Assembly (NCBI RefSeq): GCF_000485595.1
Contig: NW_014577632.1
Location: 146,716 to 179,304, forward strand
Origin: Priapulus caudatus
Taxonomy: Eukaryota > Priapulida > Priapulimorpha > Priapulimorphida > Priapulidae
DNA length: 32,589 bases
Direction of reading: 5' to 3'
Positions 1-9,478 of the stretch are shown here, in pieces. Every line of letters starts with the position of its first letter. Position 1 is the stretch's first letter. Under the pieces are notes generated by a model. That model ran no database searches. It saw only the letters and a program-made list of their open reading frames with translations, and was not told the origin of the DNA. The position numbers were made by a program, and so were the translations under genes.

Positions 1-223
1 TAATATTAGTTTTGACATGAAAGATGAACAAATTACTATTATTAATTTGTTACTTGACAACAACAATGTTTTTGTCCACAACCAACACAACCCGCCCACC
101 CCTCCACGTGCAGAAATACATAGTTGCCGCTGACTGGCTGGAGTAAGTTGGTCCCGAGCATTCGTAATGGCTGATCCTATAGCCCAGCGGCAACCGTACG
201 CAGGCTATAGTTACTAGAGCTAT

Positions 224-458
224 AAAAATGTATTCTATGTTTGACTATATTTTTCTTTTTCCTTCTTTTTAAACGAAGAGCTAGCTTTTATATTTTAGTT
301 TCACAACATCGGAAATACGTCCATATAAAGTCAGGGTACGGTGGGACAATGCAGGGTACGCAGCGACATATCGTATAGTACCCCGAGGTACTTTCCGATA
401 TATCGAACCGTACCCAGGGTACCTTCCGATAGTACCCTGGGGGACATAGACCCTATCA
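224..458 (+). repeat. Dispersed repeat, copy 1
   Basis: A segment of about 235 bp repeated at 1151-1384 in the same direction. It has an AT-rich half (tgtttgactatatttttctttttcc) and a half packed with GGGTAC motifs that is itself partly palindromic (cgatatatcg, cccagggtacc). Confidence 0.85.
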
Positions 459-940
459 GCTATACTAGCCCTTGTTCGCCCTGTGGAGAATAATGGCTAT
501 AGTACTAAAGATAAGCGTTACCCTACTCTGTTGCGTTACAAATTTCTATATATTTGTATCCGACAGACTAATTAATGCTACATTGCTAGCTCGAAGAAAC
601 GGTCATACATAAAAGAGACCACTTCAAACTTCATGCTATTCTAGACAAACCAACCATCCATTCCAAACTTTCCACAACTATAGCTACAAATTACCTTCTC
701 GTCACTACGAGTACGACGTGAAACAGTTGTAGAATCTTGTGGAGCTACGCCACAGCTAGCGTCACGTTAGCTCTAGTATTATATCCCTTCGCTCTGCTGC
801 AGGCACAGGCTCAGCTCAGGGTGAGGTTCAGGCGCAGGCCCTGCGGCGGAGCGAAGGGCTATAGTACTAGAGCTAGCGTCACGTGTAATAGCTCAAATGA
901 ATCAATAGATTTCTTGCTTGCTTGCAGTAACTAGAGCTCA

Positions 941-1069
941 TAGGGTCAATGTCCCCCAGGGTACTATCGGAGGGTACCCTGGGTACGGTTCGATATATCG
1001 GAAAGTACGTCGGGGTACTATACGATATGTCGCTGCGTACCCTGCATTGTCCCCCCGTACCCTGACTTT
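941..1069 (-). repeat. Dispersed repeat, inverted copy of the GGGTAC-rich half
   Basis: This is the reverse complement of the second half of the 224-458 and 1151-1384 copies, from the tagggtc end to the ccctgacttt end, with a few substitutions. Confidence 0.85.
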
Positions 1070-1150
1070 CAGCCAACTGATGTCGTAATATATACACTCT
1101 GTCAAGTTACCACATCACATAGAAGAAACCTCAAAACATCGAAATCCAAT

Positions 1151-1384
1151 AAAAATGTATGGTATGTTTGACTATATTTTTCTTTTTCCTTTTTTTTAAA
1201 TGAAGAGCTAGCTTTTATATTTTAGTTTTACAACATCGGAAATACGTCCATATAAAGTCAGGGTACGGTGGGACAATGCAGGGTACGCAGCGACATATCG
1301 TATAGTACCCCGAGGTACTTTCCGATATATCGAACCGTACCCAGGGTACCCTCTGATAGTACCCTGGGGGACATAGACCCTATC
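1151..1384 (+). repeat. Dispersed repeat, copy 3
   Basis: Near-identical to 224-458. With the inverted copy at 941-1069 it forms an inverted-repeat pair separated by about 185 bp. It may be the remains of a foldback transposon. I see no gene in 1-1680. Confidence 0.85.
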
Positions 1385-1690
1385 ACTATCAGCGTAGCTA
1401 GAGCTGCTTACTGCCATGTTTTTGTAGCACCCAGTTACTGCCAGCAAGCCGAATGTTTATTGATTCATTTAAGCTGTTAAGTGTTAAATATCATATGTTA
1501 CATCTGCTGTGTGGCAATGTGTGAAAACTGAGCCAAATATGAGTTTTTGCATGGCAAGAGGTTGTAATTAGTGTTTCGATGTGTGAATGTTTCCCTAGAG
1601 CTATGTTAGCAGCAATTATTTCTTCTTGATTGTTTACTGATTTGTGAGTGTGTCCGCAGTCATAAGTGCAACACTTTTCAGGCACTGCAG

Positions 1691-1864
1691 TTGCTAGAAG
1701 TGGAAGTCAGTGCATTTGTAATGATGAGAGAGCAGCTAACTGCTGACTCTAGCCCTACCGATGAGGAGGAGCTAGCCAGGAAGGCACGCTTCAGGGCTAG
1801 AGTGGTCACTGAGCTTGCAGCAACAGAGGAAACCTACATAGAACATCTAGAGCTGATAATAAAG
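1691..1864 (+). CDS. RhoGEF exon: N-terminus and first DH helix
   Basis: Fifty-eight codons ending ATAATAAAG before donor gttcac, phase 0. It encodes an acidic linker (SSPTDEEELARKARF) and DH conserved region 1. Acceptors cttttcag (exon from 1682) and gcactgcag (exon from 1691) are both possible and differ by three in-frame codons. Alternatively ATG 1721 or 1724 starts translation and the upstream part is 5' UTR. Confidence 0.8.
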
Positions 1865-4800
1865 GTTCACTCCATTTACAACTTTTCTAAATCATAATAT
1901 CTTATTAGTCATAGAGATTTCTTACATGCATCAAGACTGCATTAATTAGTCTCTCACAGTGCGTGAACTTCACCACAGCATCAACAGCAAGTGTCGTGGT
2001 TGTCTTTTCATACGTGCTTTTGTATCCCTAACAATTTGCTGATGTCCACAACAATAAACTGCCATGGCTGCCCTACCTGGTTTTTAACTACATGTATGCC
2101 CTTTCTGTGTTTTGTGTGTATAACTCTATATCCCAATAGGGAATTTTCCTTAATTGATTATCCTTCACTGATGGAAATGTTTGTATGGGTTCCTCTTCAA
2201 CCTGCTATAACATGTACCCTATAATTTTTAATTAAACTGAATCCAGCTCTTCTTGCCTCAAAAACCTTAAAAATCGACGCATGTGCTTGCATGCCCGTAC
2301 CAGTCAATGGTCCAATATTTAAAGGCATACTATGCCCATTGATTATGCCATGTTGACGAATGCTAGAGTAACTGGCACCTTAATTGTGTAGTTAATAAAT
2401 ACATTTAACCTTACATCCAAACGCGTATTAGTTTGTCTAATATCACTGCTGGTTACTAAGAGTCTAATTGAAATCCGCAGTCCAAAAATCTGTTGTTTAC
2501 AGTTTCAAACCGCTGCCGGTGAAGCGGGTGTGATACAGATTTATAGTGCACCGCACATTTTCGCACGCATGCTCGGCCGTACGCAATGCTATCATCAGTG
2601 ATTTTGTAAACATGGATGCTCGTAATAAGGAACTTTTTGTCAGGGCTGTCCACGTGCGTCCGTGATTAGTATGTGCGTTTTACTCCATTTCCATGTTTAG
2701 TCCATGGGCGTGGTTACATCGCTGACACCTCCATTTCATCTGGCGTCCAAAACATATGGGCCGCACAAATGTTTACGTCATTGCTTGACTCCTGGATGAC
2801 ATTTACGACACGTAAATGATACGTTGATACATATCAACAACCGATTTCAGGTCTTGTTTGTAATGTAACCAGCAGTGATATTGGACAAACTAATACGCAT
2901 TTGGCTATAAGGTTATGTACTTATTAACTACACATGGTGCCAGTTATTCTAGCATTCGTCAACATTGCATAATCAATGGGCCTAGTATGCCTTAAAAATG
3001 ATTGGCAGGAATTTCTGTCTAAGGATCAGTAAGAGAGAATGATAGTGCCTGAGCTGTCTTGTCTAGGTGTAATTAAACATCTCACGACAGTGAATTAGTT
3101 GTTCTACTCCCATTAGCTGATATCCTAAAAATGATGGTATGGTTCTAACTTACATTACTCTGGAAGAACAATAGCCAACATTACTGCTTAGTCAACATAT
3201 ATATATATATATAATGTTTTATTGCAGTGGTTTATGGAGCCATTGCAGCAAAATGGCTTGCTGCCAGAAAATGCCTTATCAGCTGTATTTGGCAACCTTC
3301 ATGCAATTAGAAGCGTTAACCAGGTAAAATACACCCTACTGACTCATCAATCTGTCAGAAGGTTTGCCATTTTCAATTTTTGTTATATATATATTGCTCA
3401 TTTATTCTATCTACAGATAATAAATACATCTTGACATTTCTTTATCTGGTGCAGGTACTGATGGAAAGTCTACAGAAGGAGAACGTAGGCATGGCTTTTC
3501 TAGAGCTCGGCCCCTTTCTTAAACTCTACGCAGCATATGCTAAAAGCTTCCAAGATTCAGCATCACTGCTACAGGTGATTCTAGAGTAGTGAAGCTGCAC
3601 ATTGCAAAACTGTGCGCTAGTACTTCTTGTCCTAATTTTCTTTGCATCTCGTTCCCTCTCGCTGCTGCTGCTATTGAATTTGCAATTTTCTACACATCGC
3701 TCTTCCTCGCTCATACTGTTGCTGCTACAGTATATCTGATTCTATGTGCATCTCCCTCCCTCACTGTTGCTGCTATAGTATTTGGAAGTTTAGGTGTATT
3801 TCTCTGTTACTCTCACCCTTTCTGCTATAGTATCTGCAGTTCTCTATGCATCTGCCCCTCGCTGTCGTTGCTATAGTACTTGCAATTCTCTTTGTATCTC
3901 TCTCTCCCTTTCAATGCTGTAGTGTTTTTAATATTCCATGCATCTCTCTTACTCACTCTCACTGTCACCGCTATGATATTTCGAATTCTTTCTGCATTTT
4001 CTCCATCACAGTCACTTCTATCATATTTGTAAGTTTGTGTGTCTTTCTGTCGCTCCCTGTCACTGGTATCTTCCCCCCTCACTGTCACTGGTGTCTCCTT
4101 TACCAGGAGTGGGAGCAAAAAAGCAAGCAATTCCGACTGTTTAAGGAGAGGCAGGAAGGACGGCCTGAGGTTAAAGGGTTAAAGCTGAATGCCCTGCTTA
4201 TCACACCTGTGCAGAGGATACCAAGGTACGTCACTTGGGTGGCTTATATAAATGTACTCGCTGTCAGTGAACAATTGTTCCTGCACACGTGTTAACTCAT
4301 GTACAAGGGATTATTCCCTTGCAAAGATGCTGGGAAGAAATATACGATTTTGCCCCTACGTAAGTATGTGTGTATGTTTGCCCGGTGTTATTATTATTAT
4401 TGATACTATTATTGATTATTGTAACATTAAATATGTTGAAATATTACTTGTTTTGTTTATTTACATGCTTCTGCAGGTATAAAATGTTGCTGGGAGAGCT
4501 ACTAGAAAACACACCTGAAAATCACGATGATTATTCGCTGTTGAAAGGTCAGTAAAACTGATGAGACAAACTTCTCTACCACATTGGCATATTGGGTGAA
4601 TCTGGCCCGCAGTTACCAAAGTGTGGTGTGATCCTGGCCCCTTAGCTCTGCCCACATTCACTCGTGCATCGTATCGCACGAATGCGTCACAGTAATCTCA
4701 CGACGAGACATAACGACGGCTTTCTTTTCTCGTTGGGACGTTTCAGAGGCCGTCGATCACATCAGCCAGGTGGCGCTGCACATCAACGAGAACGTGCGAG

Positions 4801-7800
4801 AGCACGAGAACTTCATCAAGTGTCTCAGCATCCAGACGTCGCTCGGTGACGACGGGCCGAAGATCGTCGCGCCGGGTAGAACCTTCGTGAAGGAAGGCCG
4901 GCTGCTGAAGGCAAGCATGACATAAGCAGTGGTTCCTGGCTTGCCGCTCCCCAAATTTCAGTTGTATGGGGTGTTCGTTAGGGTCGACGGAAGGTCACTG
5001 AGAATAATGTAGAATTTGTATGAACTGAGTGTTTTCAGTTTTTTTTCTAGTTTTCACGAGAAAAATTTACATTATTTTAGTTTTATCGTAATTAATGAGA
5101 TGATAATTTATTTGATAATCTACCCATAAATCAGTATTATTGATAATATACCAAAATTTTGGGATTTCAGCCTGTAAAAAGCTAACATATAGGCTCACGA
5201 TAGAAAAGCTCAGAAGCATTGTTGTACAGGATGGCTTATAAAAGTGTCTGCACAGCACTTGCATTTATCTTAAATGACTTCGCGATGTTCGAGGACGAAT
5301 TAAGTATTGTTGAGACTGCTACATTTATTAACACCAGGAAGACCTGTTTAATCTTCTGTGGCTAAGCCTGTTCATTTTTTATATTTTCAGGTGTCGAGGA
5401 AAAAAGGAGGAAGGTCGAACGAACGAATGTTCTTTCTTTTTAGCGACATGTTGCTTTACGCCAAGCCCCGCCCCCTGAGCATGTCGGAAAGAGAGATGTT
5501 CATTTGTTGTTGCATATTCCCGCTGAACCACTGCGCTGTACACACGGTTTTTGGCGAGCCAGACTCCAAAGGTGCTCTGTTCACAGTGAGTGATTTTTTT
5601 GAAGTGTGTGTAACCAATTAAACTATCCTCCAGAGTGAGTTAACCGTGTTCCTTTCCTTTGGGTATTGCTGCTGCATCAGTCAAGCTACATTAGTTTGTA
5701 TATCTACGTGGACATTTTCGCAGCTTTGTAGCACTATTTCACTAAGCAATGTTGTTAGAACAACCTATCACAAGTCACAACACTGATTGACTAAAACTGC
5801 CCATCAATATTATTATTATTAACATTATATAGATACAATCAAGAGCGTATAAAGAAGGAGAGCCGCTGAGCGTACAACGGTGAAATGCTGAAACCATGTT
5901 GCAGTATTAGTTGAATTAATAAACTTTTCCCGTTTTATTTTGACGATTCTTTGCAGTATTATTGATCAGCTTTCCTACCTTGTTAATATAAAACAAACCG
6001 CATGTCCCTATGATGCTCCTACGCTGAGATAATGAGCGGTAAAAATCTGGTATTTTTGCCGAAAACCGACTCGTTGCAGTAAACACTGATCTCGAGTCGG
6101 TTTTCGGCGAAAATACCAGATTTTCACCGCTCATTATCTCAGCGTAGGAGCATCGTAGGGACAAGCGGTTTGTTTTATATTAATAAGGTAGGACAGCTGA
6201 TCAATAATACCGCAAAGAATCGTCAAAATAAAACGGGCAAAGTTTCTTAATTCAACTAATACTGCAACATGGTTTCACCATTTCACCGTTGTACGCTCTC
6301 CTTCTTTATACGCTCTTGATACAATGTTCAGTTTGCATTCTTTTCAGATCAGTTGCAAAGGTGAACTCCTGTTTCTGTATTCGGAGAACCAAGAAGAGGT
6401 GCGTGCCTGGATTGAAGAACTGCAGAAAGCTATCAGGTAATTGGTTATCACCAAAGTGCCACCAAGTACACCAGAGTTTTTGCACGAATTTCAGATCATG
6501 CAATACAATTCCTGTTTAAATTACGAATTATCAAGACTCAGATTTTACCACTGCACCAACGTCAAGTACTATGGTTTCCCTCCTTACATCCCATAGTGCC
6601 CCTGAAAATTGAATGTCATCTATGACACTAACCCGCTGTGGCTGCCCTACCTGGTTTGGGTCTCTGTGCTTCCCATAAATTTTATGTTGCATATGTATCC
6701 CTATTTGTCCTACACAAAGAGTGTTTTTAAAAAGAAAGCGGTCTTGATGCCCGTTTTTTGAAGGAAATGTTTGCCTTTGTGTCCCTTGAAATTGGTGAAA
6801 CTACAGGCAACACTTCCCTTACTCTAAAAATGTCAAATTCAACCCCTGTAATGTGTATCATGAGACCATTATATAGAACTTTTTCTATTATGGACTCTTG
6901 ATGTGTATGTACCTGTGATGGCTTGTTTAACCATCGCTGACACGCCTCTCTGCTTGTGTCAACAGTCAGTACAAGCAGAATCGGGGAACACTGAGGAAGG
7001 ACAGCTCCTGCAAGCAGCCGATGCGACGGTCTGGCATCGTGAAGGCGAGAAAGGAGAGCCTGAAGCAGCAGAAAGTGCTGAAGACGGCTGCCCAGGTCGT
7101 CGCTAGCGAAGATGTGAGTCTGCGAACAAGTCTTGCTGGTTATGTTTGCTCGTTATAACGAATCACAGCCAAACCTGCATATAAGTGTCACTTGTCACTA
7201 ATTCCAAATGCGTCATTTAAAGATAGGCAACTGTTCTGTCGTCTGTAGCAGTATTTTCATTGTGTAGCTGCCACTCATCGAAAATGCCAAAAGCCTCTTT
7301 TAAAAGATAGGCAACTGTGCTGTACCTGTTTTCGCTACTATTACTCACTATAAGATATATTTATTTCATTCATATATCTCATAATTCATTTTGTTGATTA
7401 ATTTGTTTAACTAATATATTATTTTGCAAAATGTAAATAAGTGTAATAAAATAAACGTGATAAGTATAAATTATGTGATTGCATTAAAAAAATTGGATAA
7501 GCCATAATGAAACACTTGCCCTGAAAAAATGAACATTCGACCCCCATCCACTAACCCATCATCTAATCACTGCACTAACCCATCATGTAATCACTACACT
7601 AACCCATCATCTAATCACTATACTAATTAACCCTTCATCTAATCACTGCGTTAACCCATCATCTAATCACTATACTAATTAACCCATCATCTAATTACTA
7701 TACTAATTAACCCATCATCTAATCACTGCACTAACCCATCATCTAATCACTATACTAATTAACCCATCATCTAATCACAACACTAATTTACCCATCATCT

Positions 7801-9238
7801 AATCACTACTCAACAGAAGCCGAGCTCTCCACTGCGAGACCCAATGCGGCGCCACCTACGCACGCTCGCCGAGTCGACATGCATCACACCGGCGCGAAGA
7901 TTCTTCTCTCCGAAGAAGCCTGGCGTCGGGTACGCAGCTTCCGACGTCGCCATGGAGATGACAGGCAAGCCGAACCTCGCCTACCAGACGGGACTTGGTG
8001 ACGCTGATAAGGAAGAGATAGAGAAGGTAAGTGATGGAGAACGAAAGAGATGGAGAAGGCACAATATAGAGGTCAGAGAAGGAGCTGGTGAGAGAACAAA
8101 AAATGTGAAAAGGAAAATAGGAAGGTTCAATAAGTGTCAGAATGCGAGGTTCTATCAAGGTTTGTCCTAAGGCCATATTACACACAAAGAGTAGTAGAGT
8201 TTTTGTCTCATTTTATTCTTGAAATGTAGTTATTGCATTAACTCATTGCTTTATGGAGTGGATGCACAGGAACTTGGCACGGATCATCTGTAACATCTCT
8301 GATTGATTGCTGCGCTGATGTTGAACACTCCACATCTCAGACTAACACATTTTGATTGGCTTACCAAACGCTGTCAGCCGTCAAACCTCTTGCGAATGTC
8401 TCGCCCATCTCATCATATTTGCTCACCAGTAGTAACGATGGCGCCACTGTGATGTCCGTTGCTAGGAGAACGAACTTGACGATAACGACTCGATGGAATA
8501 CGACGCGACCATGTACCACCTGGACCTGCCCGTGTCGATGTTGCCCGACCCGCTAGGGGGCGCCAGCAGCCATCACGGCGGGCAGCAGCTGAGCGGGTTG
8601 AGCATGAGACGCATGCAGGTGTTTACGGACCACGAGCAGCTGCAGCTCCGCAGGCAGGAGTCCCTGATGACGACGTACAGCGACCATGAAGAAGCCATGC
8701 TATGTGGCAGGGGAGCCATGCCAAGGTTGGTTCATGTTACCTTACGGGGTGAGGGAGGGTGAGTCATGCTGTGTGGCAGGGGAGCCATGCCAAGGTTGGT
8801 TCATGTTACCTTACGGGGTGAGGGAGGGTGAGTCATGCTGTGTAGCAGCGGAGTCTCTCTCACTCTCGCTCTCTCTGTATATATATATATATTTATATTA
8901 TATGCAGTAAAGCCTGTGTTAGCAGTCACCTCAATAGAACATTTACATCTGTAAAGGATACCTTTAGCATCTCCCATCGAGTGGCCCTTATAAGGAGGTT
9001 TGACTGTATGTATGTATGTATATATATACACATATATGCGTGGGCGTATACATCCCCGATGTCCGGGATTATGCAATCATAGTCTGATGTCTTCTGTCAT
9101 CTGCTTTACTTCAGCTTGCCAAATGTGAAGAGGGGATCGCTAAAGATGAGGAACTCACCGCTGGACCGGCTGCCAGAAGAGACAAGTACGAGTTCAGAGG
9201 GAGGAGATGTCCCTCACAGCTACTGCACCATACTGTAG
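1691..9238 (+). CDS. RhoGEF (DH-PH) protein, ARHGEF39-like, 12 exons in window
   Basis: Predicted guanine nucleotide exchange factor that loads GTP onto Rho-family GTPases. Exons: 1691-1864, 3228-3323, 3455-3574, 4107-4225, 4477-4547, 4747-4910, 5391-5585, 6348-6436, 6966-7113, 7817-8026, 8466-8725, 9115-9238. All phases agree and the sum is 590 codons including the stop. Seen: a DH start with VVTELAATEETYIEHLELI, DH helix LNALLITPVQRIPRYKMLLGELLENTP split across two exons, then a PH domain with MFFLFSDMLLYAKPRP and the terminal helix Trp in EEVRAWIEELQKAI. From memory of the family, the PH segment (FFLF-D-LL-AKPRP, then a CxV/HxVFG stretch) is closest to ARHGEF39, which in vertebrates is about 335 aa. 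The roughly 230-residue tail here is extra. The start is uncertain: the first in-frame ATGs are at 1721 and 1724, but the frame is open upstream to a splice acceptor, so a 5' exon may be missing. Orthology is inferred; DH-PH identity is firm. Confidence 0.88.
2321..2994. mobile_element. Non-autonomous element with long terminal inverted repeats
   Basis: Arms of about 135 bp, at 2321-2457 and 2866-2994, are reverse complements of one another with scattered differences. They start GGCATACTA and end inside at GCAGTGATATT/AATATCACTGC. TTAA lies at both outer edges (2319-2322 and 2992-2995), with a one-base offset, so a TTAA target duplication is possible. The internal sequence of about 400 bp has no recognisable transposase. 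The element sits in the first intron of the RhoGEF gene. Confidence 0.8.
3228..3323 (+). CDS. RhoGEF exon: DH domain
   Basis: Thirty-two codons between acceptor attgcag and donor gtaaaa, phase 0 at both ends. The product runs WFMEPLQQNGLLPENALSAV and continues with FGNLHAIRSVNQ, the DH stretch in which a (V)FxNL-I motif follows CR1. The exon follows an (AT)n run at about 3197-3213. Confidence 0.85.
3455..3574 (+). CDS. RhoGEF exon: DH domain CR2 region
   Basis: Forty codons, phase 0 at both ends, between ctggtgcag and gtgattc. It encodes the helix GMAFLELGPFLKLYAAYAKS, typical of the middle of DH domains (F--LY--Y---). Confidence 0.87.
3640..4105. repeat. Degenerate pyrimidine-rich intronic minisatellite
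   Basis: About seven diverged units of roughly 55-65 bp share gttgctgctatagtatttg and tctatgcatctctccctc. Open frames on both strands here are by-products. It fills the intron between the DH exons at 3574 and 4107. Confidence 0.6.
4107..4225 (+). CDS. RhoGEF exon: DH CR3, first half
   Basis: The exon runs from acceptor ctttaccag to donor AG|gtacgt, with 39 codons plus two bases. It encodes FRLFKERQEGRPEVKGLKL followed by NALLITPVQRIP, the start of the most conserved DH helix. The split codon AG|G restores the Arg of QRIPRY with the next exon. Confidence 0.92.
4477..4547 (+). CDS. RhoGEF exon: DH CR3, second half
   Basis: The exon is 71 nt from acceptor ttctgcag to donor G|gtcagt. It encodes YKMLLGELLENTPENHDDYS followed by LLK. 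RYxLLLxxLLxxTP is the canonical DH helix contacting the GTPase. Confidence 0.92.
4747..4910 (+). CDS. RhoGEF exon: end of DH and start of PH, with GC splice donor
   Basis: The exon runs from acceptor cgtttcag for 164 nt. It encodes the last DH helix (AVDHISQVALHINENVREHE) and the PH entry strand (RTFVKEGRLLK). The next bases are gcaagc, so the intron begins with GC. Reading on gives an in-frame TAA at 4923-4925. Phase 0 joins exactly to the exon at 5391. Confidence 0.9.
5391..5585 (+). CDS. RhoGEF exon: PH domain core
   Basis: Sixty-five codons between atattttcag and gtgagt. It encodes a basic loop (SRKKGGRSNER), the strand MFFLFSDMLLYAKPRPLSM and a Cys-rich stretch MFICCCIFPLNHCAVHTVFG. The FFLF-D-LL-AKPRP and C-HxVFG pattern is what suggested ARHGEF39. 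Confidence 0.92.
5833..6325. mobile_element. Foldback MITE with 7-bp target duplication
   Basis: The element is 5840-6318 (479 bp), flanked by ATACAAT at 5833-5839 and 6319-6325. It begins CAAGAGCGTATAAAG and ends with the reverse complement CTTTATACGCTCTTG. The two arms of about 230 bp are near-perfect reverse complements around a small loop at about 6074-6091 (ccgaaaaccgactcg/cgagtcggttttcgg). It has no coding capacity and lies in a RhoGEF intron. Confidence 0.9.
6348..6436 (+). CDS. RhoGEF exon: end of PH domain
   Basis: The exon is 89 nt from acceptor ttcttttcag to donor AG|gtaatt. It encodes GELLFLYSENQEEVRAWIEE, then LQKAI, the C-terminal amphipathic helix with the invariant PH Trp. 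A foldback element ends only 29 bp upstream. Confidence 0.92.
6966..7113 (+). CDS. RhoGEF exon: basic linker after PH
   Basis: The exon is 148 nt from acceptor gtcaacag to donor gtgagt. It encodes a Lys/Arg-rich segment (YKQNRGTLRKDSS, MRRSGIVKARKESLKQQK). Consensus-like basophilic kinase sites such as RRSG and RKES are present, with no recognised domain. Confidence 0.88.
7549..7809. repeat. Minisatellite adjoining a splice acceptor
   Basis: About ten units of 17 or 27-28 bp built from aacccatcatctaatcact plus either gcact or atactaatt. The array stops just before the acceptor caacag at 7816. There is no gene in the rest of the 7114-7816 intron. Confidence 0.85.
7817..8026 (+). CDS. RhoGEF exon: tail, part 1
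   Basis: Seventy codons, phase 0 at both ends, donor gtaagt. The product is Ser/Pro/Arg-rich at the start (SSPLRDPMRRHLRTL, TPARRFFSPKKPG) and acidic at the end (GDADKEEIEK). It looks disordered. The acceptor lies directly after a minisatellite. Confidence 0.85.
8466..8725 (+). CDS. RhoGEF exon: tail, part 2, with alternative donors
   Basis: The exon runs from acceptor ttgctag for 260 nt to CCAAG|gttggt. It encodes an acidic/His/Gln-rich stretch (ENELDDNDSMEYDATMYHLD and LQLRRQESLMTTYSDHEEAM). The 3' end lies in the first copy of a 69-bp tandem repeat. A second, stronger donor (GGAGG|gtgagt, exon end 8758) is in the same phase and would add 11 codons. Confidence 0.8.
8696..8852. repeat. 69-bp tandem repeat spanning an exon-intron border
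   Basis: Copies begin at 8696, 8765 and 8834 (the last one truncated). The first copy holds the last ten codons of the RhoGEF exon and its donor. The second copy repeats both donor sequences (CCAAG|gttggt and GGAGG|gtgagt). Confidence 0.92.
8905..9006. mobile_element. Short MITE related to the 24647-24821 element
   Basis: It starts cagtaaagcctgtgttagc and ends ggaggtttgactg, followed by TA. The interior (aaggatacctttagcatctccc) resembles the better preserved copy at 24647-24821. It lies in the last RhoGEF intron, after (CT)n and (TA)n runs and before a (GTAT)n run at about 9006-9030. Confidence 0.6.
9115..9238 (+). CDS. RhoGEF last exon, C-terminus ends CTIL
   Basis: The acceptor is ctttacttcag and the phase matches (AG|C gives Ser). 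It encodes 40 residues starting LPNVKRGSLKMRNSPLDRLP and ending SSEGGDVPHSYCTIL, then TAG. The last four residues fit a CaaX prenylation box (X = Leu favours geranylgeranylation). They also fit a class I PDZ ligand (T-I-L). Confidence 0.85.
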
Positions 9239-9478
9239 GCTACGCCAACAACCCTGTGTTACGTAACTATGGTCTGCTTCGTCCTTTCCCAGCGTTCTTT
9301 ATTTGTGATGGGACTACAAGCTGATGTATACAAGCCGAGTAGCGAATCCCACAGTACAGTTCAGGGAGTAACCGTATGGATAGGTGGGCTGTTGGAATGT
9401 TCTGTGCCTCTCATGTCTCAGCTGGAATACTTGTCCCAACCTACAACCATGTCCAACTTGCTCATTGATATAGATTAA

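Noticed and set aside
7549-7809. Regular short repeats resembling a CRISPR array
   Set aside because: Units are contiguous with no unique spacers, in a eukaryotic intron; it is a minisatellite.
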